Assembly (NCBI GenBank): GCA_945910395.1
Contig: CAMDYX010000011.1
Span: 1-58,044, forward strand
DNA: 58,044 nucleotides
Reading direction: 5' to 3'
From: an uncultured Agathobacter sp.
GTDB lineage: Bacteria > Bacillota > Clostridia > Lachnospirales > Lachnospiraceae
A program made the position numbers and the translations under genes. Below the pieces are notes generated by a model. The model saw only the letters and a program-made list of their open reading frames with translations, was not told the DNA's origin and searched no databases. Below, piece after piece: positions 15,967 to 24,831 of the stretch (positions within the stretch are counted from its first letter, which is position 1; each line of letters opens with the position of its first letter).

Positions 15967-18159
15967 TTGTATAGCACAAGAATATTGGAGTTAATACAGA
16001 TATTTAGTTTATATACCATTTTGGTATTTGGTCTGGCAGAGATTATCGGAAGACCTTTTACACGAGGAAAAGGCTTTGTTTATCGAATCTGCACGGATAT
16101 AGTGGTGGGTAATTTTTATATCATTAATATGATGTTTTTACTCGCCTATTTAAAATGTCTGTATCAACCCATTATGATTGTGCTTTTTTTGCTTGGTGCA
16201 GGGTTGATCCGGCTGTTTACTGACAGAAAACGGGTAACAGATTATTGGAAGCATAAGTATGATATTATCTGTCGGATATTAAAAAAAGAATATGGCAGGA
16301 ATCTGGTAAGACAAAAGGTATTTGGAAAAACGGTACAAGGTGTAAAAAGCACGATTATTAAGCTGTTTCGGGGAAGGGTATTAGAAGGAATACTGCTTCT
16401 ACTCGCCATGGCTATTAATGTATATTACTTTAGCTATCAGGCACTAAATTTTGTATCTTATGCTGCACCGGATGTGGAAGTACATCTATACTGGATTCAG
16501 TCGCTTGTAGGGGGAGAACTTTTTCCTGCTGGTGTTTATCCGTTCGGAATGCACTGTGTGGGAGCTGCACTTGCACTAATTTTCAATGTTTCAGCTGTTA
16601 CGGTTGGAAGAATGCTGGGCGTTGTGACTTCCTTTTATCTTATGCTTCTATGCTACCTGCTTGTGAAAACCCTTTGCCGTTTGAAATACGCACCAATTGT
16701 TGGATTCTTGATTTATACAATTGCAAATCTTACGGTTGATACCACATATATGAGATATTCTGCGATGATCTCGCAGGAATATGCAATGCTTTTTCTCATA
16801 CCGATAATGTTTTTCCTTTACCGGTATTTGAATGAAAAGAGGAAACTGGATCTAGTCCTTTTTGGAATGTCATTTTCGTTGACAATAGCAATCCATTTCT
16901 ATATCACAGCAGTTGCCTGTTTCTTTTTCCTGTCAATTGGAATTGTGTATTTGTATCGGATGATAAAACGGAGAATGCTGGTGCCGATTATTCTTTGCGG
17001 GATTATTAGTACTGTTGTTGCCGTCGCACCTTTACTTGTGGGACTTTGCATGGGATATGAGCTGGAACAGTCCTTTATTTATGGAGCTTCGGTAATCATG
17101 AACGATTCTGATATGTATGCGGACAGTACCGGAAATACTAGGCTAGAGGAAGAGCCGGAGGAGGAAGAAGTAGAGCAAAAAATAAATTATACCCCCGAAT
17201 TTATCATTGAAGAATCTGCCAATCAATTGAAAAAGTATGTTTTTAAAGATATACGTTATTTGTGGATTTGTGTGATTCCATTGATACTTGTCTTTGGTGA
17301 ATGGCTGATACGCTTATGCAAAGGCTCTGTAACAAATCATACGTTAGAATATTTGTCTCAAATGCTATATCTGCTTTTTATTCTGGTAGAGGTATTATTG
17401 GATAGATTTGAATTGCCGGTCATTATAGAACCAAAGCGAATGGGGATTTTTATTGCATATATGCTGCCGCTTTTGATGGCAATTCCGTTTGAGATACTAT
17501 TTATGCTGCTGCAAAAAAAGAAGGTTTGGAAAACAGTATGTAATGTTGTGGCATTAGGGTGTCTAGGTGGTGCCTGTGTTTTCATTATATCAAGTGGGAA
17601 CTTAAAAGAACTTCCAACAGTATATTATTTTCAGACTACAGGTGCAATGACGGCAACCTGTGATATCATTAAACATTATGATAAATATTCTTGGACGATT
17701 GTGTCTCCTGTAAATGAAACAACCCTTACCTACAACAGCGGATATCATTATGAATTGGTGGATTTTGTTACAGAACTGGAAAACTATAAAAAAGGAATGG
17801 AACTGTTTATTCCTACAGAATATGTTTTTTTCTATATTGAGAAAATGCCAATTCAACGATATGGATTCTCCTTTTCTGTTGAGGATGAGATTTTAAGAAA
17901 CAGAGACACAATCAGTATAGAAGACGCCAGGGAAGAGATTGGGAATGACTATAAAAAACCGGATGAGTACTATAAGTACAAACGACCGGAACTGATGTCG
18001 AGGATGTACTATTGGGCAAAAGCATACCAAAGTTACTTTCCGGACGAGATGACCGTATTCTATGAGGATGATGAAATAGTGGTGTATCGTCTGAAACAAA
18101 ATACATATGCCCTAAATAATCTGGCCATTGATTATAGAGAGGAGATGCTGTATGAATGA
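15967..18159 (+). CDS. Large polytopic membrane protein of the Pel-type locus, function unknown
   Basis: The 730-aa protein has about 12-13 predicted membrane helices up to residue 540, then a soluble extracytoplasmic-type domain of about 180 residues. A very acidic segment (EEEPEEEEVEQK, about residue 395) lies between helices. The arrangement resembles GT-C glycosyltransferases or other polyprenyl-sugar enzymes, but I do not see a sure catalytic DxD/ExD signature; the DVEVH near residue 168, after the first big loop, is a candidate. It probably uses a TTG start behind AGGGAG. Its end overlaps the next GT2 gene by 8 bp. It has no counterpart in the described pelDEADAFG set. Confidence 0.6.
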   Translation: MYSTRILELIQIFSLYTILVFGLAEIIGRPFTRGKGFVYRICTDIVVGNFYIINMMFLLAYLKCLYQPIMIVLFLLGAGLIRLFTDRKRVTDYWKHKYDIICRILKKEYGRNLVRQKVFGKTVQGVKSTIIKLFRGRVLEGILLLLAMAINVYYFSYQALNFVSYAAPDVEVHLYWIQSLVGGELFPAGVYPFGMHCVGAALALIFNVSAVTVGRMLGVVTSFYLMLLCYLLVKTLCRLKYAPIVGFLIYTIANLTVDTTYMRYSAMISQEYAMLFLIPIMFFLYRYLNEKRKLDLVLFGMSFSLTIAIHFYITAVACFFFLSIGIVYLYRMIKRRMLVPIILCGIISTVVAVAPLLVGLCMGYELEQSFIYGASVIMNDSDMYADSTGNTRLEEEPEEEEVEQKINYTPEFIIEESANQLKKYVFKDIRYLWICVIPLILVFGEWLIRLCKGSVTNHTLEYLSQMLYLLFILVEVLLDRFELPVIIEPKRMGIFIAYMLPLLMAIPFEILFMLLQKKKVWKTVCNVVALGCLGGACVFIISSGNLKELPTVYYFQTTGAMTATCDIIKHYDKYSWTIVSPVNETTLTYNSGYHYELVDFVTELENYKKGMELFIPTEYVFFYIEKMPIQRYGFSFSVEDEILRNRDTISIEDAREEIGNDYKKPDEYYKYKRPELMSRMYYWAKAYQSYFPDEMTVFYEDDEIVVYRLKQNTYALNNLAIDYREEMLYE

Positions 18160-18892
18160 GAGCAAGGAAAAGAGCAGGGTGTTGATTCTAATCCCTGCAT
18201 ATAATGAAGAAGAAAATATCGGAACTTTTCTGGAATCCATGAGTTGTTCCAAAATTGCGGGAGAGGCAGATATTCTGGTAATCGATGATGCATCGAAGGA
18301 CCGAACCGCAGAAATTGCCAGAAAACATGGTGTGAAGGTAATCAGCCAGGTCTACAATATGGGCTATGGGGCTGCACTTCAGCTTGGATATAAATATGCG
18401 ACCAGTCATGGATATGATTATATACTCCAGCTGGATGCAGATGGTCAGCATGATGCCTGCAATTTGGATATCTTGTATGACTGCTTGACGAATAGTAAAA
18501 AGGACTGTGATATTATTATCGGCTCCCGCTTTTTAGAGGGAAGTGAAACCTACAAGATGGGAGCAATTAGAGTTTTAAGTATCAAATTCTTCCGTTGTAT
18601 CATAAAATGGATAGGACATGTCCAGATTACCGATCCTACATCTGGGTTGCAGGGGTTGAATAGAAAAGCCTTTTCCTACTATGCACAATATGGAAAATTT
18701 GATTACAGGTACCCGGATATCAATATGATTATGCAAATGCTTTTACGCGGGTTTCGAATTGGAGAGTGTAGAGCATGTATGCACCAGCGGGTAGCAGGAA
18801 CCTCCATGCATTCCGGAATCTGGAAACCATTTGCATATATGGTATTAATGTCTTTGAGTACGATAGCAGCTATTATCCGAAATAAAGAATAG
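18152..18892 (+). CDS. DPM1-like family 2 glycosyltransferase
   Basis: The 246-aa soluble enzyme shows the complete GT2 pattern: LILIPAYNEEENIGTFL, LVIDDASKDRTAEIARKHG, QLDADGQHD and the SRFLEGSE region, followed by ITDPTSGLQG. This subgroup (polyprenol-phosphate mannose synthase-like) usually makes polyprenyl-phosphate sugars or adds branch sugars. It has no C-terminal membrane helices, so it may use the preceding polytopic protein, whose gene it overlaps, as membrane partner or downstream user. GAGAGGAG lies 7 bp before the ATG at 18152. Confidence 0.85.
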   Translation: MNESKEKSRVLILIPAYNEEENIGTFLESMSCSKIAGEADILVIDDASKDRTAEIARKHGVKVISQVYNMGYGAALQLGYKYATSHGYDYILQLDADGQHDACNLDILYDCLTNSKKDCDIIIGSRFLEGSETYKMGAIRVLSIKFFRCIIKWIGHVQITDPTSGLQGLNRKAFSYYAQYGKFDYRYPDINMIMQMLLRGFRIGECRACMHQRVAGTSMHSGIWKPFAYMVLMSLSTIAAIIRNKE

Positions 18893-18906
18893 AAACGAGC
18901 AGTAAA

Positions 18907-20559
18907 ATGGGAAAAAAGCCAAAAAAACATTATCGATTGCAAAAGAAACACTTTTTTGCAGTTACGGCGGAAATTATATTCCTTTTTCTAGTATTCCAGC
19001 TGATAGGTAATTTCACATTTGTGGAATTTCGGAATCCTTCGGCTTCCTTAAAAGAAAAGATGGGAGATGAGAATCTGATTGAGCTTGCTGAAAAAATGGA
19101 CGCCGTACCTGACTATGAAACAGACGAACGAATGGAATATGTTGTGATCAGTAAGGATTTCTCCGAAGAGAGCATGGAGGTGTCTTCTGTTCTGGAAACT
19201 TTAGAGGGGATGAAGCTGACACATGAATGTGTGTTAATGTCAGAAGCAGAAAATCTAAAGATATGTAGCCTGCCCGATACAGTAAGGGGAATCATTATCT
19301 GTGGAGACACAGAGGGTGTGGCACTATCTAAGGAACAAAGGGAAGCGTTGATAGGCAGGGGTATTCACATTATTTATACGCAAATGCCAGGAGCGGAAGG
19401 CATCCGGGAAAGCCATTTGGAGTCTCTTCTTGGAATAAGAAAGATGAATGGGATATTAAAACAGAAGGGAATGCGATTTACCGATGAAGTATTTCTTGGC
19501 GGCATTCTGGATTTGGAGGAAATAGAGTATCCGCTAGAGGATGTGGAACTGGAAGCTACCTGTAAGGTTTATGCTTATGGTCTAAAGGGTCTGGATGGGG
19601 AGGAGGTAGAACGAAATGAGGATCTGCCTCCCATTATGTGGCGCAACAGAGTGGGCCAAAGCAAGGTATTTGTTGTAAACGGCAAGTTTTTTGAGGAGAA
19701 TAAGGGATATGGAATTTTAACTGCAATATTGACACAAATTTATGGAGACTATTTATATCCGGTTGCAAATGCCTCGGTAATGATATATGACTCAATCCCA
19801 TATAAAGGTGTTGCAAATGAGGATATGATGAAGGCGCTGTATAGCAGGGATTCCTTACGTTTCCAGACAGACATTTTGATGCCAAATCTGGTAAGCATCT
19901 GTAAAAGGCTGGATATTGTTCCTACCTTTTATACCTCTGCAGACAGTACCATGCCGGAAATGGATTATTTCGCACGGTCTGTGCTGGATTTAAAGGGAGA
20001 ATTGATTTATCTGGAAAACGCATCCGTGAAAGCAATTGATATATCCAATCCGGAAGGAAGAATATGGAATAAGTATCCGGATATTCCGGTTATTGTTTCT
20101 GGTTTTAAAAAGAACGATGATGATATGACGAAATTGTATTCCATCGGATCTACTTTCGGAGTTGTGGTACATAAAGTGGATGTGTCTGAAATTGTTAATC
20201 CGGAAAATGAAGAGATGAACTGGGTAACGGTTTCAAAAGATTATTCGGAATACATTGCTTACTATAAGGAGGATTTTGCCTCCTTCGAGAGCGTGACTGC
20301 ACAGGAGGCTTCTATTCGCTACATGGAATATATGCTAATGGAACCATGTATTTCATATGACGGGAATGATATTGTGGTAGATATTGAGAATATGCCCCAA
20401 AAAGCAAGCTTTATTCTACGGACTGAAAAAGAAATTATTGAAGCAGAGAATTGCAAATACACAAAACTGTGCAAGGGAGCATATTTAATAGAGACACAGC
20501 AGGACCATATCCACATTTCCCTAGAGGATGAAAATGCAGTTTTCCGTGGAGACTTTTAG
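18907..20559 (+). CDS. DUF2194 / PelA-like extracytoplasmic protein
   Basis: The 550-aa protein has an N-terminal membrane helix (about residues 16-37) and a long extracytoplasmic part. The first half looks like a Rossmann or GATase-like region (VISKDFSE, GIIICGDTEG). The second half has a polysaccharide-deacetylase-like part (about 260-480) with PTFYTSADSTMPEMD and GELIYLENASV. The gene occupies the position of pelA-DA between pelE and pelF in Gram-positive Pel clusters. The metal-binding His pair of active deacetylases is not evident, so activity is uncertain. Pel is partly deacetylated GalNAc/GlcNAc polymer in known producers. Confidence 0.62.
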   Translation: MGKKPKKHYRLQKKHFFAVTAEIIFLFLVFQLIGNFTFVEFRNPSASLKEKMGDENLIELAEKMDAVPDYETDERMEYVVISKDFSEESMEVSSVLETLEGMKLTHECVLMSEAENLKICSLPDTVRGIIICGDTEGVALSKEQREALIGRGIHIIYTQMPGAEGIRESHLESLLGIRKMNGILKQKGMRFTDEVFLGGILDLEEIEYPLEDVELEATCKVYAYGLKGLDGEEVERNEDLPPIMWRNRVGQSKVFVVNGKFFEENKGYGILTAILTQIYGDYLYPVANASVMIYDSIPYKGVANEDMMKALYSRDSLRFQTDILMPNLVSICKRLDIVPTFYTSADSTMPEMDYFARSVLDLKGELIYLENASVKAIDISNPEGRIWNKYPDIPVIVSGFKKNDDDMTKLYSIGSTFGVVVHKVDVSEIVNPENEEMNWVTVSKDYSEYIAYYKEDFASFESVTAQEASIRYMEYMLMEPCISYDGNDIVVDIENMPQKASFILRTEKEIIEAENCKYTKLCKGAYLIETQQDHIHISLEDENAVFRGDF

Positions 20560-20590
20560 AGAAATATGAACCAGGCGGGAGGACGGAAAA

Positions 20591-21991
20591 ATGAAGATAT
20601 GCATGATTATAGAGGGGGCATACCCTTATGTTACAGGAGGCGTTTCAAGCTGGGTGCAACAGGAAATTTTAAGCATGCCGGAGCATGAGTTTATTATTGT
20701 GACGCTCGTAACATCAAGAGAAGAAAAGCGGGAGATAAAATATAAGCTTCCTGACAATGTGCTGGAGCTGCATGAGTTTTACCTTCAAGAAGAAGATTAC
20801 GGAAGATCAAGCAGGAGGAAACATCTTGATAAGAATGAACGAGAGGCCTTCCAGAGCCTGTTTTTCGGAAAAGATGTAAAATGGGAACCGGTTTTTGAAT
20901 ATTTTATGAAGGAAAAAATCTCATTAGATTCATTGATTATGAGTGAAGATTTTTTGAAAATGGCGCGAGAATATTATTGCGCACATTTTGACCGATTGGT
21001 ATTTTCTGATTTTATCTGGACGATGCGTTCTATCTACTTTCCGCTTTTTTCGGTTATGACTTCCAAACTGCCGGAAGCAGATTTGTATCATTGCCTGTCA
21101 ACCGGTTATGCAGGAGTTATTGGAAGCATGGGAAAATATTTATTCCATAAACCTCTGCTGATTTCTGAACATGGTATATATACAAGAGAGCGTGAGGAGG
21201 AAATAATTAAAGCAAACTGGGTAATGGGTGCGTACAAGGATTTGTGGATAAACCAGTTTAGAAAGTTTTCGGATTGCGCTTATTATTATGCGGATAAGGT
21301 TACCTGCCTTTATGAGGGAAACAGAGAACTTCAGGTAGAATTTGGATGTCCGATTGAAAAAACAGTCATTATTCCAAATGGAGTGGATGCAAAAGAATAC
21401 GAAAATATTCCCCAAAAGGATACAAATGATTCCTATATTAATATCGGAGCAATTTTGCGTGTCACTCCTATTAAGGACGTCAAAACCATGCTTAGTGCTT
21501 ATGCAATGGCAAAAGAAAAGAATCCAAAACTTAAGCTTTGGATTTTGGGCCCTCTTGACGAAATGCCGGAATATGTGCAGGAATGTAAAGACATGGTTAC
21601 GTATATGAAAATAGAAGATGTAGTCTTTACTGGCCAGGTAAATGTAAAAGAATATATTGGGAAAATGGACTTCCTTGTGTTAAGTAGTTTGAGCGAGGGA
21701 CAGCCACTGGTAATTCTGGAGGGATTTGCTGCACACAAACCATTTGTTACAACAAACGTTGGGGATTGCAAAGGCTTAATTTATGGAAATGGCGATGGTT
21801 TTGGAGAAGCCGGAATTGTTGTCCCGGTTATGAATACGACGAAGATGTCGGAAGCAATGCTTTTACTTGCAGAACGAGAGGACAGGCGTATCATGATGGG
21901 GGAAGCCGGATACCGGCGTGTACTATTGTATGACAAAAAGAAAATCTATGATACATACAGAGAGATTTATGCAGAACTGGGAGGAAAATAG
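20591..21991 (+). CDS. pelF: PelF glycosyltransferase (GT4)
   Basis: The 466-aa cytoplasmic enzyme begins with the PelF hallmark MIIEGAYPYVTGGVSSWVQQ and has a GT-B fold with HEFIIV, IPNGVDAKEY and the E-x7-E motif in SEGQPLVILEGF. PelF uses a UDP-sugar (UDP-GalNAc/UDP-GlcNAc in studied systems) to polymerise the Pel backbone. GGGAGGA precedes the start. The pelG start follows 2 bp after the stop, so the pair is translated together, as in all known Pel operons. Confidence 0.92.
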   Translation: MKICMIIEGAYPYVTGGVSSWVQQEILSMPEHEFIIVTLVTSREEKREIKYKLPDNVLELHEFYLQEEDYGRSSRRKHLDKNEREAFQSLFFGKDVKWEPVFEYFMKEKISLDSLIMSEDFLKMAREYYCAHFDRLVFSDFIWTMRSIYFPLFSVMTSKLPEADLYHCLSTGYAGVIGSMGKYLFHKPLLISEHGIYTREREEEIIKANWVMGAYKDLWINQFRKFSDCAYYYADKVTCLYEGNRELQVEFGCPIEKTVIIPNGVDAKEYENIPQKDTNDSYINIGAILRVTPIKDVKTMLSAYAMAKEKNPKLKLWILGPLDEMPEYVQECKDMVTYMKIEDVVFTGQVNVKEYIGKMDFLVLSSLSEGQPLVILEGFAAHKPFVTTNVGDCKGLIYGNGDGFGEAGIVVPVMNTTKMSEAMLLLAEREDRRIMMGEAGYRRVLLYDKKKIYDTYREIYAELGGK

Positions 21992-21993
21992 TC

Positions 21994-23448
21994 ATGGCAG
22001 GTATAGGGTTTGAATTAAAACGAATATTTAAAAAAGACAGCCTAATTAGTGTTCTTTCCGGTGCGGCATACAGTACAGTAATTGTAATCGGACCGACTAT
22101 TATTGTTATGGCTACCTTACTCGCATTATATGGAGTACTGGGATATATGGAGGTTATATACACCGATCGGGAACTGCTTTCCTCTACTATATTGTATATA
22201 TTCATATTTGCTTTATTAATCACAGCACCCATCAATGCAGTAATGTCAAGATATATTGCAGACAGAATATTTGAAGAAGAATATGAGAACATTCTCCCTT
22301 CTTTTTATACGGGTTTGGCAATTTCGGAATTGGCAGGGGCTATTGTTGGGATTCCATTTGCAGCTCGTCTGGTGCTTGTGGGTAGGGTAGAGCTTACATT
22401 TGTTGCAATCTCTTATCTGTTTTTCATGGAATTGATTGCGGTATTTTACGCATTGACATATCTTACAGCAACAAAAGACTACAAAATTGTTGCGCTTGAC
22501 TTTTTAATCGGTATGATTGTAGCATTTCTAGTTGCCTTTGTTGCAAATAAACAGTATGATTGTCAGCTGATCTATGCAATACTTGGGGGAATGTGTGTTG
22601 GATTTTGGGTGATTGCAATGTTGCAATTTGCGTATATCAGACACTTTTTTTCTGTAAGCAACAGAAACTACAGAGGGTGTTTGTCCTATTTTGGGAATTT
22701 CAAACTGCTTTTTTTGGGAACCTTATTTTATACCTTAGGTATCTATGTACATAACTTTGTGTTTTGGGGAATAAGCGGTCACTTAGTGATTGCAGAAAGC
22801 TTTTATTCCTATCAGCCTTATGATATGGCCGCGTGCCTTGGTATGTTTACAAATATTTCCGCTATGGTTATTTTTACGGTAATGGCAGAGACAAAATTCC
22901 ATGACATCTATCAGTCCTATAATGAAGCAATTATCGGAGCAGCGCTAAAGGATATTGAACTTGCCAAGAAGAATATGTTCCGTCTTCTGATTCAACAAAT
23001 TGGTTATGTGGTTCGTGTACAGGCAATCATATCTGTTATTATTTTCTTGCTGGTTATTATTTTTCTTCCAGACTATGGTTTTAGTGGTCTTGAAATGACC
23101 ATTTATCCCTCCCTTGCTGCTGCGTTCTTCGGAATTTTTACGATGTATTGTAATATTATCTTTTTGTACTATTTTAATGATGAAACAGGTACATTCTACA
23201 CGGGATTAATTTTTTTCATTGGGACACTGGTTGGAAGTCTGATTGCTACAAGATTTGAACCGCAGTTTTATGGAATAGGCGCACTATTTGGAGCATTACT
23301 TGGATGGACATTCAGCTATTTTAGAATTCGTTATCTGGAAAAGCACTTTGACTATCACATTATGTGCAGTATGCATGTGATCAAACCAAAGCATACCAGG
23401 AAGCCGGATTCTGTTGTATATCGAAGAAATGGAGAGAAAGCAGAGTGA
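21994..23448 (+). CDS. pelG: PelG polysaccharide exporter-type membrane protein
   Basis: The 484-aa protein has about 12 membrane helices and begins with MAGIGFELKRIFKKDSL, the typical PelG start. It belongs to the MOP/polysaccharide-transport superfamily and works with PelD, PelE and PelF to move the growing polymer across the membrane. It directly follows pelF. The next gene's GTG start overlaps its stop as GTGA, a coupled arrangement. Confidence 0.9.
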   Translation: MAGIGFELKRIFKKDSLISVLSGAAYSTVIVIGPTIIVMATLLALYGVLGYMEVIYTDRELLSSTILYIFIFALLITAPINAVMSRYIADRIFEEEYENILPSFYTGLAISELAGAIVGIPFAARLVLVGRVELTFVAISYLFFMELIAVFYALTYLTATKDYKIVALDFLIGMIVAFLVAFVANKQYDCQLIYAILGGMCVGFWVIAMLQFAYIRHFFSVSNRNYRGCLSYFGNFKLLFLGTLFYTLGIYVHNFVFWGISGHLVIAESFYSYQPYDMAACLGMFTNISAMVIFTVMAETKFHDIYQSYNEAIIGAALKDIELAKKNMFRLLIQQIGYVVRVQAIISVIIFLLVIIFLPDYGFSGLEMTIYPSLAAAFFGIFTMYCNIIFLYYFNDETGTFYTGLIFFIGTLVGSLIATRFEPQFYGIGALFGALLGWTFSYFRIRYLEKHFDYHIMCSMHVIKPKHTRKPDSVVYRRNGEKAE

Positions 23449-24800
23449 GGAAGAAAATGTTTTTACTTGTACTGCTTTGGGTATTTATCGGAGTGTTGAT
23501 CGGTGGATTTTTGGTGTATCGAAATTATCAGGAAGAGAGAATGGTTACTTTTTCTTATTCCGAAAATGATGAAGATATAGTAAATCCTGCGCGTGGCTTT
23601 TATACGCAGATTTATTATAAGGAGCCGGAACGACTGGGAGCCATCAAGGAAGAGGGGCAGAGTTTATGTCTGGTAACCATGAGTTTAAAGGACCACATGG
23701 AGGAACCTATACCGGACGAGAAACTGGAGAGACTAAGAACGTTGTTTGAAGAAGCGAGAAAGCAGCAGATAATGTTGCTTTTTCGTGCTGCTTACAGACA
23801 GAATGAAGAGTGCGGTGAGCCGGAATTATCCATGATAAAAATCCACATCGAGCAGCTGTCAGAGGTAATTAATGAATATAAGGATGTTGTACTTGTGGTG
23901 CAGACAGGAATGGTTGGTCTATGGGGAGAGTGGCATGGAAGCATATACTTAGAAGATGAAGCTGCGTTGAAAACGGAGGCAATGAGGGTTGTGGAATGGT
24001 GGCTTGAGGATTTGGATCCTTCTATCAACCTAAATTTGCGGAGACCACTTTTTATTCAAACAGCAATTGAGGAAGGGCTGGATGGAAGTCGGATTGGAAT
24101 GCATAATGATGCGCTTTTAGCAACAGATAGCGATATGGGGACATATATAGACCGGACCGAAGACCTTGCATGGTGCGAGGAGAACCTAAACGCAAAGGTG
24201 AATGGTGGGGAAATGCCCTATGTCAGTGAATATACCGAACCGAAACATGCAGTAGAGGAATTTGAGCAGCTATCACTCATGTATCTGAATGCGTATTACA
24301 ATGTTGAGGTTCTAGAGGATTGGAAGAACAAGACCCTTTACGGAGAGAATGCACTTGATTATATTAGCAAGCACTTGGGATATCGGTATTCGCTGGAGAC
24401 ACTGGAAACAACGGAAAAAATATATTCCACATCGGATAGCATTCAGATGAAAATCCAGTTAAGAAATAGCGGATTCTCATCCATACAGAGTCGTTTTCGG
24501 TTGTATCTGGTGATAAATGATGGGGAAGAGAAGACCTTTATTCCATTGGAAAAAGCAGATGGCACAAAAGAACTCGAAATATATGAGTGTTTTGTAGAAT
24601 TAACAGAAAAGGAACCTTTTTCAATTGGACTTTGCTATACAGATGCTGTGGATACAAAAGCAGGAAGACTAATGGATTATGCTCATACAGTGCAGTTTGC
24701 AAATGATGAGATTTATTTTGAAGAAGGGATAAATTACTTTATAAGCTATCAGTATACAGAGGAAGGAAAGACAGATCTTGTTCCGGTTATAATCAAATAG
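23445..24800 (+). CDS. Secreted DUF4874/DUF4832 protein, possible glycoside hydrolase
   Basis: With the GTG start at 23445 the protein has 451 residues. The start is chosen because GGAGAG lies upstream and the GTG overlaps the pelG stop; an ATG at 23364 would read 80 bp inside pelG. A signal or anchor (about residues 5-22) is followed by a barrel-like region with NPARGFYTQIYY, VVLVVQTGMVGLWGEWHG and RRPLFIQT, matching DUF4874 then DUF4832. These families are thought to be sugar-active. It may trim or process the polymer, replacing the PelA hydrolase; this is inference. Confidence 0.68.
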   Translation: MRKKMFLLVLLWVFIGVLIGGFLVYRNYQEERMVTFSYSENDEDIVNPARGFYTQIYYKEPERLGAIKEEGQSLCLVTMSLKDHMEEPIPDEKLERLRTLFEEARKQQIMLLFRAAYRQNEECGEPELSMIKIHIEQLSEVINEYKDVVLVVQTGMVGLWGEWHGSIYLEDEAALKTEAMRVVEWWLEDLDPSINLNLRRPLFIQTAIEEGLDGSRIGMHNDALLATDSDMGTYIDRTEDLAWCEENLNAKVNGGEMPYVSEYTEPKHAVEEFEQLSLMYLNAYYNVEVLEDWKNKTLYGENALDYISKHLGYRYSLETLETTEKIYSTSDSIQMKIQLRNSGFSSIQSRFRLYLVINDGEEKTFIPLEKADGTKELEIYECFVELTEKEPFSIGLCYTDAVDTKAGRLMDYAHTVQFANDEIYFEEGINYFISYQYTEEGKTDLVPVIIK

Positions 24801-24831
24801 CAAACGGCTAGGAAGAGGTTAGCAAGGGCGC

